Positions 16,510 to 23,051 of a DNA stretch of 25,999 bases are shown piece by piece. The position numbers were made by a program, and so were the translations under genes. This DNA comes from CAADGU01 sp964581605 (lineage in GTDB: Bacteria; Chloroflexota; Anaerolineae; Promineifilales; Promineifilaceae): NCBI GenBank assembly GCA_964581605.1, contig CAZOPF010000084.1, positions 1 to 25,999 of the forward strand, written 5' to 3'. The notes beneath the pieces were generated by a model. It searched no databases and had not been told where the DNA came from. It saw nothing but the letters and a program-made list of their open reading frames with translations. Position 1 is the stretch's first letter. Each line of letters begins with the position of its first letter.

Positions 16510-16851
16510 CTAGGCCACGGCGAACTCGGAGTAAGGTCTCATTTCTGGTGAATGAAAGGCTAAAACAATATCTTCTTTAGGCACACCTTCCTGTAACAAA
16601 TCTGTAGCCAACCCATCTTCTAAACTGTCTTCCTCAATCCAAATTTTCCCATTTCGCAACCGGACAAACAGGGTCGTTTGCCGAACTCGGCGTCGTTGCA
16701 ACCAGCCAATTGTGACCAGCATATAATTGTCATGCTCTTCATCAAATACCAACTCTGTTTCCCGTCCAGGTAATGGTCGCTGATTGAGAAGCTCGTTATA
16801 CTGGACAAGTAACCGTTTAACTAAATCACGATATAGGTTCAATTTATCCAT
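16510..16851 (-). CDS. xisI: XisI family protein
   Basis: A 113-residue protein matching the XisI family along its whole length: MDKLNLYRDLVKRLL, FDEEHDNYMLVTIGW, RRVRQTTLFVRLRNGKIWI, EDGLATDLLQEGVPKEDIVL and the C-terminal SEFAVA. XisI was described as an auxiliary factor for excision of the cyanobacterial fdxN element together with XisH and the recombinase XisF. Most genomes carry xisH/xisI pairs without xisF, so the general role is open; a toxin-antitoxin-like or defence role is possible. Its start lies within the 3' end of xisH (13-bp overlap), so it is co-translated. Intact here, unlike xisH. Confidence 0.9.
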   Translation of the reverse strand: MDKLNLYRDLVKRLLVQYNELLNQRPLPGRETELVFDEEHDNYMLVTIGWLQRRRVRQTTLFVRLRNGKIWIEEDSLEDGLATDLLQEGVPKEDIVLAFHSPEMRPYSEFAVA

Positions 16852-17256
16852 TGCTCAATCTCCTCTGACTCCAGATTTACTATGATCAAAGGCAAATCGT
16901 ACCAATCCACAATCAATTGAAAGGATTGCCGTTGGAAAGCATCTGCATAGACTTCATCGCTAATGGCAATGTAAAGTTTATAATCCAGCCCCAATGTTTT
17001 TAACAATGGCAGGTACAATTTGATATTGTCCCAAGGCGATTTTCAAATCGTGCAGGGGTGATATTCCTACAAAACTCTTGATTTCAACCAAAATTTTGCT
17101 GTTGGCTTTTTCCGCAGCGATGGTGCGTTCGGCTGCCAGGTCCGCAAATAGAGTGGCATCTTCATACTGGATGGTAAATGGATCATCTGTAATAACCCAA
17201 TCATCTTTGATCAAAGCGTTTTTGACAGCATCGTGAATGATGTCTCTAGCGGACAT
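16839..17256 (-). pseudogene. xisH: XisH family protein, frameshifted
   Basis: From ATG 17256 the frame gives MSARDIIHDAVKNALIKDDW, ADLAAERTIAAEKANSKILVEIKSF and ALGQYQ, clear XisH. The Asp/Glu-x-Lys arrangement (EIKSF) fits the PD-(D/E)xK nuclease-like fold ascribed to this family. The annotated frame stops early at 16978. One base near 17014-17022 too many shifts it: in the next frame the conserved remainder follows (LYLPLLKTLGLDYKLYIAIS, then IIVNLESEEIEQWIN) to TGA at 16839-16841, restoring the usual 138-residue length. It may be a true inactivation or a sequencing error. It overlaps xisI by 13 bases. Confidence 0.85.
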
Positions 17257-17317
17257 AAGGTAAGTATAGAATTGGCTTTGAGGCGTGTCAAACAGAACGG
17301 AGAGAAAATGAGGGGAT

Positions 17318-17339
17318 ACGGCCGTGAAGAACCGCTAAA
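17318..17339. repeat. Direct repeat, right copy (detached gene 3' end)
   Basis: Matches 16472-16493 at 21 of 22 bases, including the last codons and stop of the zinc-ribbon gene, but with no gene attached. Between 17257 and 17476 I otherwise see only this copy and the degenerate element at 17424. Confidence 0.75.
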
Positions 17340-17423
17340 CAATACCCTTGCCCCACGCCTCAAACCCAGCCGCCGTCGCTGCCCATCACCTGCCATTTCC
17401 AGGCAGATATGATCCTCATATAA

Positions 17424-17442
17424 CCTCCATCACATCTTGACA
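17424..17442. repeat. Degenerate copy of the intergenic R element
   Basis: CTCCATCACATCTTGACA matches the core of the three elements at 22.5, 23.6 and 24.6 kb with one substitution, then diverges. It lies about 85 bases beyond the right direct repeat of the xisI/xisH segment. Confidence 0.6.
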
Positions 17443-17476
17443 ATTGATCCGTATGCTTGGGCCAGAAATTGAGAAG

Positions 17477-17548
17477 GTGGCAAGTAGCAAGCGGTATGTG
17501 GCATGTTACAGGTGGCAAGTGATGACCTGCAACATGCCACTTGCCACC
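17477..17548. repeat. 7-bp repeat array with inverted second half
   Basis: Left arm GTGGCAA, GTAGCAA, GCGGTAT, GTGGCAT, GTTACAG, GTGGCAA, GTGATGA (17477-17525). Right arm TGCAACA, TGCCACT, TGCCACC (17528-17548), complementary to parts of the left. It ends just before the start of the macA-like gene. Confidence 0.85.
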
Positions 17549-17561
17549 CACAGGAACAGGC

Positions 17562-18944
17562 ATGAATGGATTACTCAAAACAGTTGGCGTCTTCGCTTTG
17601 CTACTTCTGGTATTGGGAGTAGGCTATTTAGGGTATAGCGGCTCCGGCGGGCAGGCGGGCGATTTAGCAGCACAGTTACAGGCCAGAGTGGGGATGGGGA
17701 ACGCAAACGCTGCCGAACCCACCCCCACGCCACCACCCACCGTCCCCTTCGAACGGGGGACAGTTGAAGAGACGGTCATCGCTCCCGGCCAGCTAGAAGA
17801 AGTGAAAGAGCAGGTCTTGTCGGCCGGGGTGGGCGGAGTGATTGCCGAATTGCACGTGCGCCCCGGCGACCGGGTAACGGCCGGGCAGGTGGTGGCGCAA
17901 ATAGAGCAACGGCCGTACCAGGAAGCCCTCTCCCTCGCCCAACTCAAACTCGCCCAGGCCGAGGCCGAACTGGCTCGCCAGATTGCCAACGCCGAACTGG
18001 CCCTGCAAAGTTCGGAAACCACCGTCACGGCCGCCCAGGCCAACTACCCCAGCCTCACGGCCGCCCAGATCAAAGTACAGCAGGCCGAACAAGCTCTAAC
18101 CGACGCGCAGGCCGCCTACAATAAAGCATTTGATCCCGGCCGTGATTGGGAACTGAACGACCCTTTCCGCGCCGACATGCTTAAAGCAGAGCGCGAAGCT
18201 GCCCCCCGGCAGGTGCAGTTTGCCGAGGATAATCTGGCGATTGCCCAGGCCGAATTAGCCAGCGTGCAGAACCAGAGTTGGGCCAACAGCCAGAATGTCA
18301 ACACGGCCGAAATTGGCGTGACCAAAGCCCAGGCCGAGCTAGACGCCTTACGTGCTGCGGGGGTTGACCCACTGCGGCAATGGGAGGTGGACAAAGCGCA
18401 GGCTGACCTGGAAGCGACCACCATTACCGCGCCGTTTGATGGCGTGGTGCTGGAAGTGAACGCGCGCGTCGGCGAAAGCGTGGGCGCGGGCCAATCGCTG
18501 CTGGTGCTGGCTGATGTGCGCCAGGGGGAACTGGTGGCTTCGGTGATTGAGGAAGATTTGCCGCTGGTGCAGGCCGGGCAAACGGCCGAAATTTACTTTG
18601 ATGCCGTGCCGGATGCGGTGATCACCGGCACGGTGAGCCGCATTGTGCCGCAACGCACGGGCACAGACCGCCCTCTCTATCCGGTGTATATCCGCGTGGA
18701 CGATTTGCCGGAAAATCTGCTGCCGGGCATGACGGCCGATGCCATCATCGTCATCAGCCGCCGCGAAGATGTGCTGCGTTTGCCCCGCGCCCTCGTCCGG
18801 GCAGGCAGCGAGGATACGGCGACGGTGCAGGTGTGGAACGGCCGTACCACCGAAACCCGCGAAGTGACCATTGGCCTGCGTGGGGATACGTATGTGGAGA
18901 TTCTGGCGGGGTTGGCAGAAGGGGAGCTGGTTGTGGGGCAGTAG
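17562..18944 (+). CDS. Periplasmic adaptor (MacA/HlyD-type) subunit of an ABC exporter
   Basis: A 460-residue membrane-fusion-type protein. One N-terminal transmembrane helix (residues about 5-26) is followed by a Pro-rich linker and a biotinyl-lipoyl half (VGGVIAELHVRPGDRVTAGQ). A long Ala/Gln/Glu-rich alpha-helical hairpin spans about 125-275, then the second lipoyl half (ATTITAPFDGVVLEVNARVG) and beta-barrel regions (GQTAEIYFDAVPDAVITGTV). It should connect the ABC transporter encoded downstream to its extracytoplasmic substrate path. The start at 17562 follows CAGGAACAGG; the in-frame TTG at 17541 is within the repeat array. The next gene begins after an array 86 bases downstream; the three genes form one operon. 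Confidence 0.87.
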   Translation: MNGLLKTVGVFALLLLVLGVGYLGYSGSGGQAGDLAAQLQARVGMGNANAAEPTPTPPPTVPFERGTVEETVIAPGQLEEVKEQVLSAGVGGVIAELHVRPGDRVTAGQVVAQIEQRPYQEALSLAQLKLAQAEAELARQIANAELALQSSETTVTAAQANYPSLTAAQIKVQQAEQALTDAQAAYNKAFDPGRDWELNDPFRADMLKAEREAAPRQVQFAEDNLAIAQAELASVQNQSWANSQNVNTAEIGVTKAQAELDALRAAGVDPLRQWEVDKAQADLEATTITAPFDGVVLEVNARVGESVGAGQSLLVLADVRQGELVASVIEEDLPLVQAGQTAEIYFDAVPDAVITGTVSRIVPQRTGTDRPLYPVYIRVDDLPENLLPGMTADAIIVISRREDVLRLPRALVRAGSEDTATVQVWNGRTTETREVTIGLRGDTYVEILAGLAEGELVVGQ

Positions 18945-19014
18945 TGGCAGGTGGCAAGTGGCAGGTGGCAAGTGGCAAGCGATTACCTGCTACTTGCAAC
19001 TTGCAACGTGCAAC
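18945..19014. repeat. 7-bp repeat array with inverted second half
   Basis: Ten consecutive 7-bp units. TGGCAGG, TGGCAAG, TGGCAGG, TGGCAAG, TGGCAAG, then CGATTAC, then CTGCTAC, TTGCAAC, TTGCAAC, GTGCAAC. It starts on the base after the TAG stop (18942-18944) of the macA-like gene and fills the space before the ABC ATPase gene. Left units are the family seen at 17477. Confidence 0.9.
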
Positions 19015-19029
19015 CAAAATCGAAAAAGC

Positions 19030-19725
19030 ATGACTTCAATAATAAGGGTCGAGAACTTACAAAAAACATACACCATGGGCAACAACGAAGTTCATGCGCT
19101 ACGGGGCGTCAGCTTCGAGGTGGCGGCGGGCGAGTTCGTGGCCTTGATGGGGCCATCGGGCAGCGGTAAATCCACCTTGATGCACTTGCTTGGTTGTCTG
19201 GAACGGCCGTCACACGGCCGTTATCTGCTCAATGGGCAAGATGTCAGCGCGCTGTCTGCCAATCGCCAGGCGGAAGTGCGCAACCGGCACATTGGCTTCG
19301 TCTTTCAAAAGTTCAACCTGCTGCCCCGCCTCAGCGCCCAGGAAAATGTGCTGCTGCCCCTGCTTTATCGTGGCCGGGTGAAGGGAGCCAGGCAAAAAGC
19401 GACGGCCGCATTGCAAACAGTCGGTTTAGCCAACCGTGCCCGCCATCGCCCCACCGAACTTTCCGGCGGGCAGCAGCAGCGGGTGGCTATCGCTCGCGCC
19501 CTGGTCACAGACCCGGCGCTCATCCTGGCCGACGAACCCACCGGTAATCTGGACAGCCACACCGGAGCGGAGATATTGGATTTGCTGCTCAAACTGGCCA
19601 GCGACGGCCGTACCATCCTCGTCGTCACCCATGACCCCACTGTGGCCGCACGGGCGGGGCGGGTGTTGCAGTTGTATGACGGGGTAATTGTGAGCAGGTG
19701 CGGGGGTGAAGAGGTGAGGGGGTGA
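19030..19725 (+). CDS. ABC transporter ATPase (MacB/LolD type)
   Basis: A 231-residue cytoplasmic ATPase energising the MacA/MacB-like exporter. Walker A is GPSGSGKST (residues 41-49), the Q-loop is FVFQKFNLLPRLSAQENV, the signature LSGGQQQR (144-151), Walker B ILADEPTGNLD with Asp168-Glu169, and the switch His is in VVTHD (about 201). The length and the sequence around the Q-loop are typical of the LolD/MacB/FtsE subfamily, where the permease is a separate FtsX-like protein as here. The start at 19030 directly precedes the conserved IIRVENLQKTY; the longer frame from 18871 reads through the previous gene end and the repeats. The terminal CGGEEVRG and stop are written by the 8-bp array at 19692. 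Confidence 0.93.
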   Translation: MTSIIRVENLQKTYTMGNNEVHALRGVSFEVAAGEFVALMGPSGSGKSTLMHLLGCLERPSHGRYLLNGQDVSALSANRQAEVRNRHIGFVFQKFNLLPRLSAQENVLLPLLYRGRVKGARQKATAALQTVGLANRARHRPTELSGGQQQRVAIARALVTDPALILADEPTGNLDSHTGAEILDLLLKLASDGRTILVVTHDPTVAARAGRVLQLYDGVIVSRCGGEEVRG

Positions 19726-19755
19726 ATCGCCCCTTCACCCCCTCACCTGCTCACC
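19692..19755. repeat. 8-bp repeat array with inverted second half
   Basis: Left arm GAGCAGGT, GCGGGGGT, GAAGAGGT, GAGGGGGT (19692-19723). Right arm CCTTCACC, CCCTCACC, TGCTCACC (19732-19755). The stop of the ABC ATPase gene (19723-19725) sits at the end of the left arm. The right arm ends 6 bases before the next ribosome-binding site. Confidence 0.85.
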
Positions 19756-19771
19756 CCTTTAGGAAAGAACA

Positions 19772-21073
19772 ATGACACTCACAAACACCATCCGCACCGC
19801 CCTTCAGGGCATTGGCAGTAATAAATTGCGCTCGGCGTTGACGATGCTGGGCATTATTATTGGCGTCGCTTCGGTGATTGCCATGTTGGCGCTGGGCAAT
19901 GGGGCGCGGCAGGAAGTGGAATCCAGTTTCCGCTTTTTGGGTTCCGACGAGATTCAAATGGGCATGGAGCGCACGCTGGAAGATGGCGACTGGCAGCCCA
20001 AAGGCAAGCTGCTCTCCTATGCCGACGGGTTGGCCATGGTAACCAACGTGCCCCTGGTAGACCGGGTGGAGATGACGGTGACGGGGTATGGTAAGGCGCG
20101 GCACGGCCGTTACGTGGCCGATGTGACCGCTACGGGGACAATGGCCCTGGCCGATACCTTGCTAGATATTGCCCAATCTATGGAGATACAGCCCGTCGGC
20201 TGGCCGGAAGATCAGCCATTGACGGTTGAGGCTTTTCTGGCGAACGGCCGTTTCTATACCCCTGCCGAAGTGACCGCCGGGGCCGAGGTGTGCGTGTTGG
20301 CCCATCAAACCGCGCTCGACCTGTTTGCCGGAGATGACCCGGTGGGTGAAACGATCTGGCTGAACCGCCGCCGCTGCCAGGTGATTGGCGTACTGCGAGA
20401 GTTGGAATCCACCAATCCGTCCAACCGTTTTGGCGATACGAATATCAATGAAGGATTGTATTTGCCGATCAGCACGGCCGTCGCCCAGCTCTTTGAAGAA
20501 GAACCGGAGGTCATCATCACCGCCCACGTGCGCGACGAAACACAAATGGAAACGGCCAAAGAGCAGGTGAAAGCGTACCTGCGTCAGCGCCACGACATCG
20601 CCCCGGATGCGGCCGGGAATTACGACGATGACTTTTTTATGACCACCCGCCAGGATGTGCTGGGGGCACGGCTGGAAGCGGCGCGCACCTTCTCCTTGCT
20701 GCTGGCGGCTATGGCGACTGTCTCACTGGTGGTGGGCGGCATCGGCATTATGAATGTGATGCTGGTGAGTGTGACGGAGCGGACGCGGGAGATTGGGGTG
20801 CGCATGGCCGTGGGGGCGCGGCGGCGCGACCTGATCCTGCACTTTTTGCTGGAAGCGATGTTGATCAGCGCGTTGGGTGGGCTGTTGGGGGTGGCGGTGG
20901 GTGTTTTAGTGATTCCGTTGGCGGCGCAGTTGAATGGCAGCACGGCCGTGTTGCAGCCAGACAGTATCCCCCTGGCCTTTGGCGTGGCCCTGCTGACGGG
21001 TGTGGTCTTTGGCCTCTACCCGGCCGTGCGGGCGGCCTATCTGAACCCGATGGAGGCGCTGCGGTATGAATAA
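19772..21073 (+). CDS. MacB-like FtsX-family ABC permease
   Basis: A 433-residue permease with the MacB layout. TM1 follows the motif SNKLRSALTMLGIIIGVASVIAML. A large extracytoplasmic MacB_PCD-type domain spans about 45-300, then three C-terminal helices of the FtsX domain with SLVVGGIGIMNVMLVSVTER, TREIGVRMAVGARRRD and PAVRAAYLNPMEALRYE. It works by mechanotransmission with the ATPase and adaptor encoded upstream to move peptides, lipids or antibiotics out of the cell; the substrate is unknown. AGGAAAG lies 5-6 bases before the start. The last 42 bases of the gene, including the stop, recur at 22481-22522 without the rest of the gene. Confidence 0.92.
   Translation: MTLTNTIRTALQGIGSNKLRSALTMLGIIIGVASVIAMLALGNGARQEVESSFRFLGSDEIQMGMERTLEDGDWQPKGKLLSYADGLAMVTNVPLVDRVEMTVTGYGKARHGRYVADVTATGTMALADTLLDIAQSMEIQPVGWPEDQPLTVEAFLANGRFYTPAEVTAGAEVCVLAHQTALDLFAGDDPVGETIWLNRRRCQVIGVLRELESTNPSNRFGDTNINEGLYLPISTAVAQLFEEEPEVIITAHVRDETQMETAKEQVKAYLRQRHDIAPDAAGNYDDDFFMTTRQDVLGARLEAARTFSLLLAAMATVSLVVGGIGIMNVMLVSVTERTREIGVRMAVGARRRDLILHFLLEAMLISALGGLLGVAVGVLVIPLAAQLNGSTAVLQPDSIPLAFGVALLTGVVFGLYPAVRAAYLNPMEALRYE
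21031..21072. repeat. Direct repeat, left copy (3' end of macB-like gene)
   Basis: 42 bp coding for the C-terminal AAYLNPMEALRYE, reaching into the stop codon. It recurs at 22481-22522 with a single mismatch (AACCCG versus AATCCG). The copies are 1,450 bp apart in the same orientation. Confidence 0.9.
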
Positions 21074-21112
21074 AGACATATAATCAACATCGAACCTGAA
21101 CACCCTATTCTT

Positions 21113-21122
21113 TGCTATAATG
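21113..21122 (+). promoter_or_regulatory. Extended -10 promoter of the DUF433/PIN-like module
   Basis: TGCTATAATG with TATAAT at 21116-21121, 36 bases before the DUF433 start and inside the segment bracketed by the 42-bp repeats. The module therefore brings its own promoter. No good -35 is visible. Confidence 0.55.
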
Positions 21123-21156
21123 TCCACAACTACTCTCTTAACATGAGGATAAACAG

Positions 21157-21396
21157 ATGCAGGCAAATCTAATCAGTACTGACCCACAAATCATGATGGG
21201 AAAACCGGTTATCGCCGGTACACGCATGACAGTGGAACTTATTCTGGAGAAGCTGGCCGCTGGAGAAACGGTTGAACAATTATTGGCCGCACATCCGCGC
21301 CTGACCCGCGAAGGAATTCAGGCAGCGTTGGCGTATGCAGCACAAACACTTCGTTCTGACATTGTTTATCCAGCCAGTTACTCCGTGATGTCATGA
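21157..21396 (+). CDS. DUF433 protein, probable antitoxin
   Basis: A 79-residue DUF433-family protein: ISTDPQIMMGKPVIAGTRMTVELIL, then LAAGETVEQLLAAHPRLT and IQAALAYAA. The family has a helix-turn-helix fold and is usually encoded directly before a DUF5615 PIN-like protein, where it is taken to be the antitoxin and autorepressor. Here the stop overlaps the partner's start (ATGA at 21393), giving translational coupling. AUG at 21157 follows TGAGGATAAAC, an acceptable ribosome-binding site. First gene of the accessory segment bounded by the 42-bp repeats. Confidence 0.88.
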   Translation: MQANLISTDPQIMMGKPVIAGTRMTVELILEKLAAGETVEQLLAAHPRLTREGIQAALAYAAQTLRSDIVYPASYSVMS

Positions 21397-21749
21397 ACTT
21401 TGTGGCTGATGAAGGGGTGGATTGGCCTATTGTGACTCGATTGCGGCAACTTGGTCACGTGGTTTGGTATGTGGCTGAGGCGTCGCCCAGCATCAGCGAT
21501 GCCGAAGTGCTGTCCCAGGCAGAAAACCAACAAGCCATATTATTGACGTGTGACAAAGATTTTGGAGAGATGGTATTTAGGCAGAACGTTGCTTCTCGTG
21601 GTGTGGTGTTGATGCGTTTACATGGGTTAACGCTAGAACAAAAAACGGCCGTCGTTGAAAACACGCTCGCACAGTATGGCACACAATTGGCAAACGCTTT
21701 CACAGTGATTACTCCTACAAAAATCCGTATTCGCCCACAGAATCATTAG
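21393..21749 (+). CDS. DUF5615 PIN-like protein, probable toxin
   Basis: A 118-residue PIN-like protein of the DUF5615 family. The N-terminal acidic motif is NFVADEGVDWPIV, the central part is ISDAEVLSQAE, and the second acidic motif is LLTCDKDFGEMVF, the last matching the DxDF of this nuclease-like fold. By analogy with VapC-type PIN domains it would be a metal-dependent ribonuclease toxin, but this family is little characterised. Coupled to DUF433 by the ATGA overlap. Confidence 0.87.
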   Translation: MNFVADEGVDWPIVTRLRQLGHVVWYVAEASPSISDAEVLSQAENQQAILLTCDKDFGEMVFRQNVASRGVVLMRLHGLTLEQKTAVVENTLAQYGTQLANAFTVITPTKIRIRPQNH

Positions 21750-21773
21750 ACACAACTAAAGCCCCGCTGTGGT

Positions 21774-21788
21774 CGGTCTTCAAGACCG
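21774..21788. repeat. Small hairpin between convergent TA modules
   Basis: CGGTC TTCAA GACCG forms a short perfect stem in the 53-bp space between the PIN-like gene and the CopG antitoxin gene. No T-tract follows on either strand, so terminator function is doubtful. Confidence 0.3.
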
Positions 21789-21802
21789 TGCCATACGTTG
21801 TC

Positions 21803-22054
21803 CTAAGCTGTCTGCAATTTTTCGCGCACCCATTGGTAAATCAGGTCTGTTTCAGGGACGCCACGTAACGCCGCCACCTTCCTTATGACTTTTACTTCCT
21901 GCGGTTGCAAGCGAATGGTTACGGCCGTTTCCCAGTCAAAAACAGGTTCGGTGACTTCTTCCAGTTGATCTTCAAACTCAGTCAAGTCATGGGTGTCCCA
22001 GAAACGGGCCAGTTCTTCAATCGAATCTGTTTGCAGCAGTTGTTGTTTTTTCAT
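21803..22054 (-). CDS. CopG-type antitoxin (BrnA-like)
   Basis: An 83-residue protein: SIEELARFWDTHDLTEF is the N-terminal signature of the CopG-antitoxin family, followed by VTIRLQPQEVKVIRKVAALRGV and the C-terminal LIYQWVREKL, a ribbon-helix-helix DNA-binding region. It should neutralise the BrnT-like toxin encoded just upstream and repress the pair. I choose ATG 22054 because it overlaps the toxin stop in the classic ATGA way; the ATG at 22066 would give 87 residues and a longer overlap. The antitoxin is intact while the toxin gene carries a nonsense codon. Confidence 0.8.
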   Translation of the reverse strand: MKKQQLLQTDSIEELARFWDTHDLTEFEDQLEEVTEPVFDWETAVTIRLQPQEVKVIRKVAALRGVPETDLIYQWVREKLQTA

Positions 22055-22335
22055 TTTCGTTGCCATTTTTGATACCGACGCCTTTCAGCATTGCTCATCG
22101 GACGAGCGGTGATCGGATATCCATTTCCGTCTGGAAAGTGAATGATAACACAAACCACGTAGCGTCCAGCGATTGTTTGTCCCCAAACGTAATAAACAGG
22201 GTTTTCGCCTTCAGACTGTGCTCGCTGCACGAATGCTCGACCAAAACAAACCTCCTCAACCTCTTGCGGTGTAAGGCTATGGCGGGCGATGTGTTCTATG
22301 CGATCTTCAGGCTAGATGAGTTGCCTTATCTTCAT
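22051..22335 (-). pseudogene. BrnT-like toxin gene with amber codon 8
   Basis: Minus-strand frame from ATG 22335: MKIRQLI, then TAG (22312-22314), then an unbroken 86 codons beginning PEDRIEHIARHSLTP. It continues through QEVEEVCFGRAFV, NPVYYVWGQTIAGRYVVCVI and the C-terminal ITARPMSNAERRRYQKW to TGA at 22051-22053. The body is typical of small BrnT-like/DUF4258-like RNase toxins partnered with CopG antitoxins. Homologues commonly have Trp at the TAG position (from memory), so a TGG-to-TAG change is the simplest reading. Only in this frame does the gene make sense; the plus-strand ORF over it is a shadow. No good ribosome-binding site before 22335. Translation from an internal start cannot be excluded. 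Confidence 0.7.
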
Positions 22336-22435
22336 TTAGCAATTGCAACAAGGGATTGTACGCAAACCAATCTGACACAGGCAGGTAAAAATCCGCGAAC
22401 CGATTCCCATTATTTGTAGCAATGTATTCGATCAC
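22307..22435 (-). CDS. Small unknown ORF upstream of the BrnT-like gene
   Basis: A 42-residue minus-strand frame from GTG 22435 (inside an ACGGCCGT octamer) to TGA 22307-22309, beginning VIEYIATNNGNRFADFYL and ending in a Leu-rich stretch. It overlaps the start of the BrnT-like frame by about 29 bases. Composition looks protein-like but I recognise no family and see no ribosome-binding site. It may be the tail of a truncated gene or a leader; low confidence. Confidence 0.25.
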   Translation of the reverse strand: MIEYIATNNGNRFADFYLPVSDWFAYNPLLQLLNEDKATHLA

Positions 22436-22480
22436 GGCCGTCCAAATTCTCCACCTTCATCCATTATCAAACCCGGCGTG

Positions 22481-22522
22481 GGCGGCCTATCTGAATCCGA
22501 TGGAGGCGCTGCGGTATGAATA
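22481..22522. repeat. Direct repeat, right copy (detached macB 3' end)
   Basis: 41 of 42 bases match 21031-21072. The copy keeps a stop codon (TAG instead of TAA) but has no upstream permease sequence beyond a few bases; CCCGG and CGTG just before it also resemble the original. The R element begins about 6 bases downstream. Confidence 0.9.
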
Positions 22523-22528
22523 GGTGCC

Positions 22529-22577
22529 TGACCAAAACCCACACCATCTCCATCAAATCTTGACATACGGCCGTGTA
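22529..22577. repeat. R element copy 1
   Basis: First of three near-identical elements: a CCAAAA-CCCACACCATCT part, the core CTCCATCAAATCTTGACA, then TACGGCCGTG and TAT. It lies between the detached macB 3' end and the HEPN toxin gene (which reads towards it). Confidence 0.85.
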
Positions 22578-22592
22578 TCTCCTGGCAAAGGA

Positions 22593-23051
22593 CTAAAGAG
22601 AGGGATCTATTTTGTCGGGGTGATCTTGAAGCCACTGGCGATAGGCTGTGATGATGCGATCCACGTCAGATAAATGATTGGCGCACACCTCAAATAGTTC
22701 TTCGGCACTGACTTCGTGATAAAAATGCACCAGCCGGTTACGATAACCGGCCAATGTCTTGAGCAAAGCGGCATCTTCGGCCGTTAAGACGTTGTGTTTG
22801 CCCAAAACGGCCGCAACCTCTTTGTACTCACTGGGCGCTTCGCCAAAACCTCTGGCTAAAATGTGCCGCCCCAAATCAAACAACGCTTCCAGGGCCCGGC
22901 GCAAACAAGAATCGGCCGTCCAGATATTGCGCTCGTCGGCGAAAAAAGCTGGCCGATCCGCCAATGGCAGTGCCCGGATCGTTTGAACCATACGGGTGGC
23001 CCAGTCGAGTCGGTCGGCTATCACCCGGCCAGATAGTGGCATCGGCGTCAT
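22593..23051 (-). CDS. HEPN-domain ribonuclease toxin (HepT/DUF86-like)
   Basis: A 152-residue all-helical HEPN protein. The catalytic RX4HXY motif is present as RNRLVHFY (Arg104, His109, Tyr111), preceded by LRRALEALFDLGRHIL, typical of DUF86/HepT toxins that cleave RNA. In characterised HepT/MntA systems the partner nucleotidyltransferase AMPylates the Tyr of this motif to silence it; that Tyr is conserved here. Its start overlaps the stop of the MNT gene by 4 bases, so the antidote is translated first. The module lies between R elements 1 and 2. Confidence 0.9.
   Translation of the reverse strand: MTPMPLSGRVIADRLDWATRMVQTIRALPLADRPAFFADERNIWTADSCLRRALEALFDLGRHILARGFGEAPSEYKEVAAVLGKHNVLTAEDAALLKTLAGYRNRLVHFYHEVSAEELFEVCANHLSDVDRIITAYRQWLQDHPDKIDPSL

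Noticed and set aside
16510..17256. xisH/xisI as proof of an active excising element
   Set aside because: No XisF-type or other recombinase is in the window, most xisHI pairs in other genomes lack one, and xisH is frameshifted here.
21079..21084. TATAAT directly after the macB-like gene as a promoter
   Set aside because: It lacks the TG extension and any -35; the TGCTATAATG 37 bases further on is the better candidate for the DUF433 gene.
22060..22419. Plus-strand ORF of 119 codons
   Set aside because: It is the antisense shadow of the BrnT-like toxin gene; the minus-strand frame has clear family sequence and overlaps the antitoxin by ATGA.
22560..22577. TTGACA and TAT in the R elements as a sigma-70 promoter
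   Set aside because: The distance between TTGACA and the following TAT is 10 bases in all three copies, far from the 16-18 required, and no -10 is found at the proper spacing.
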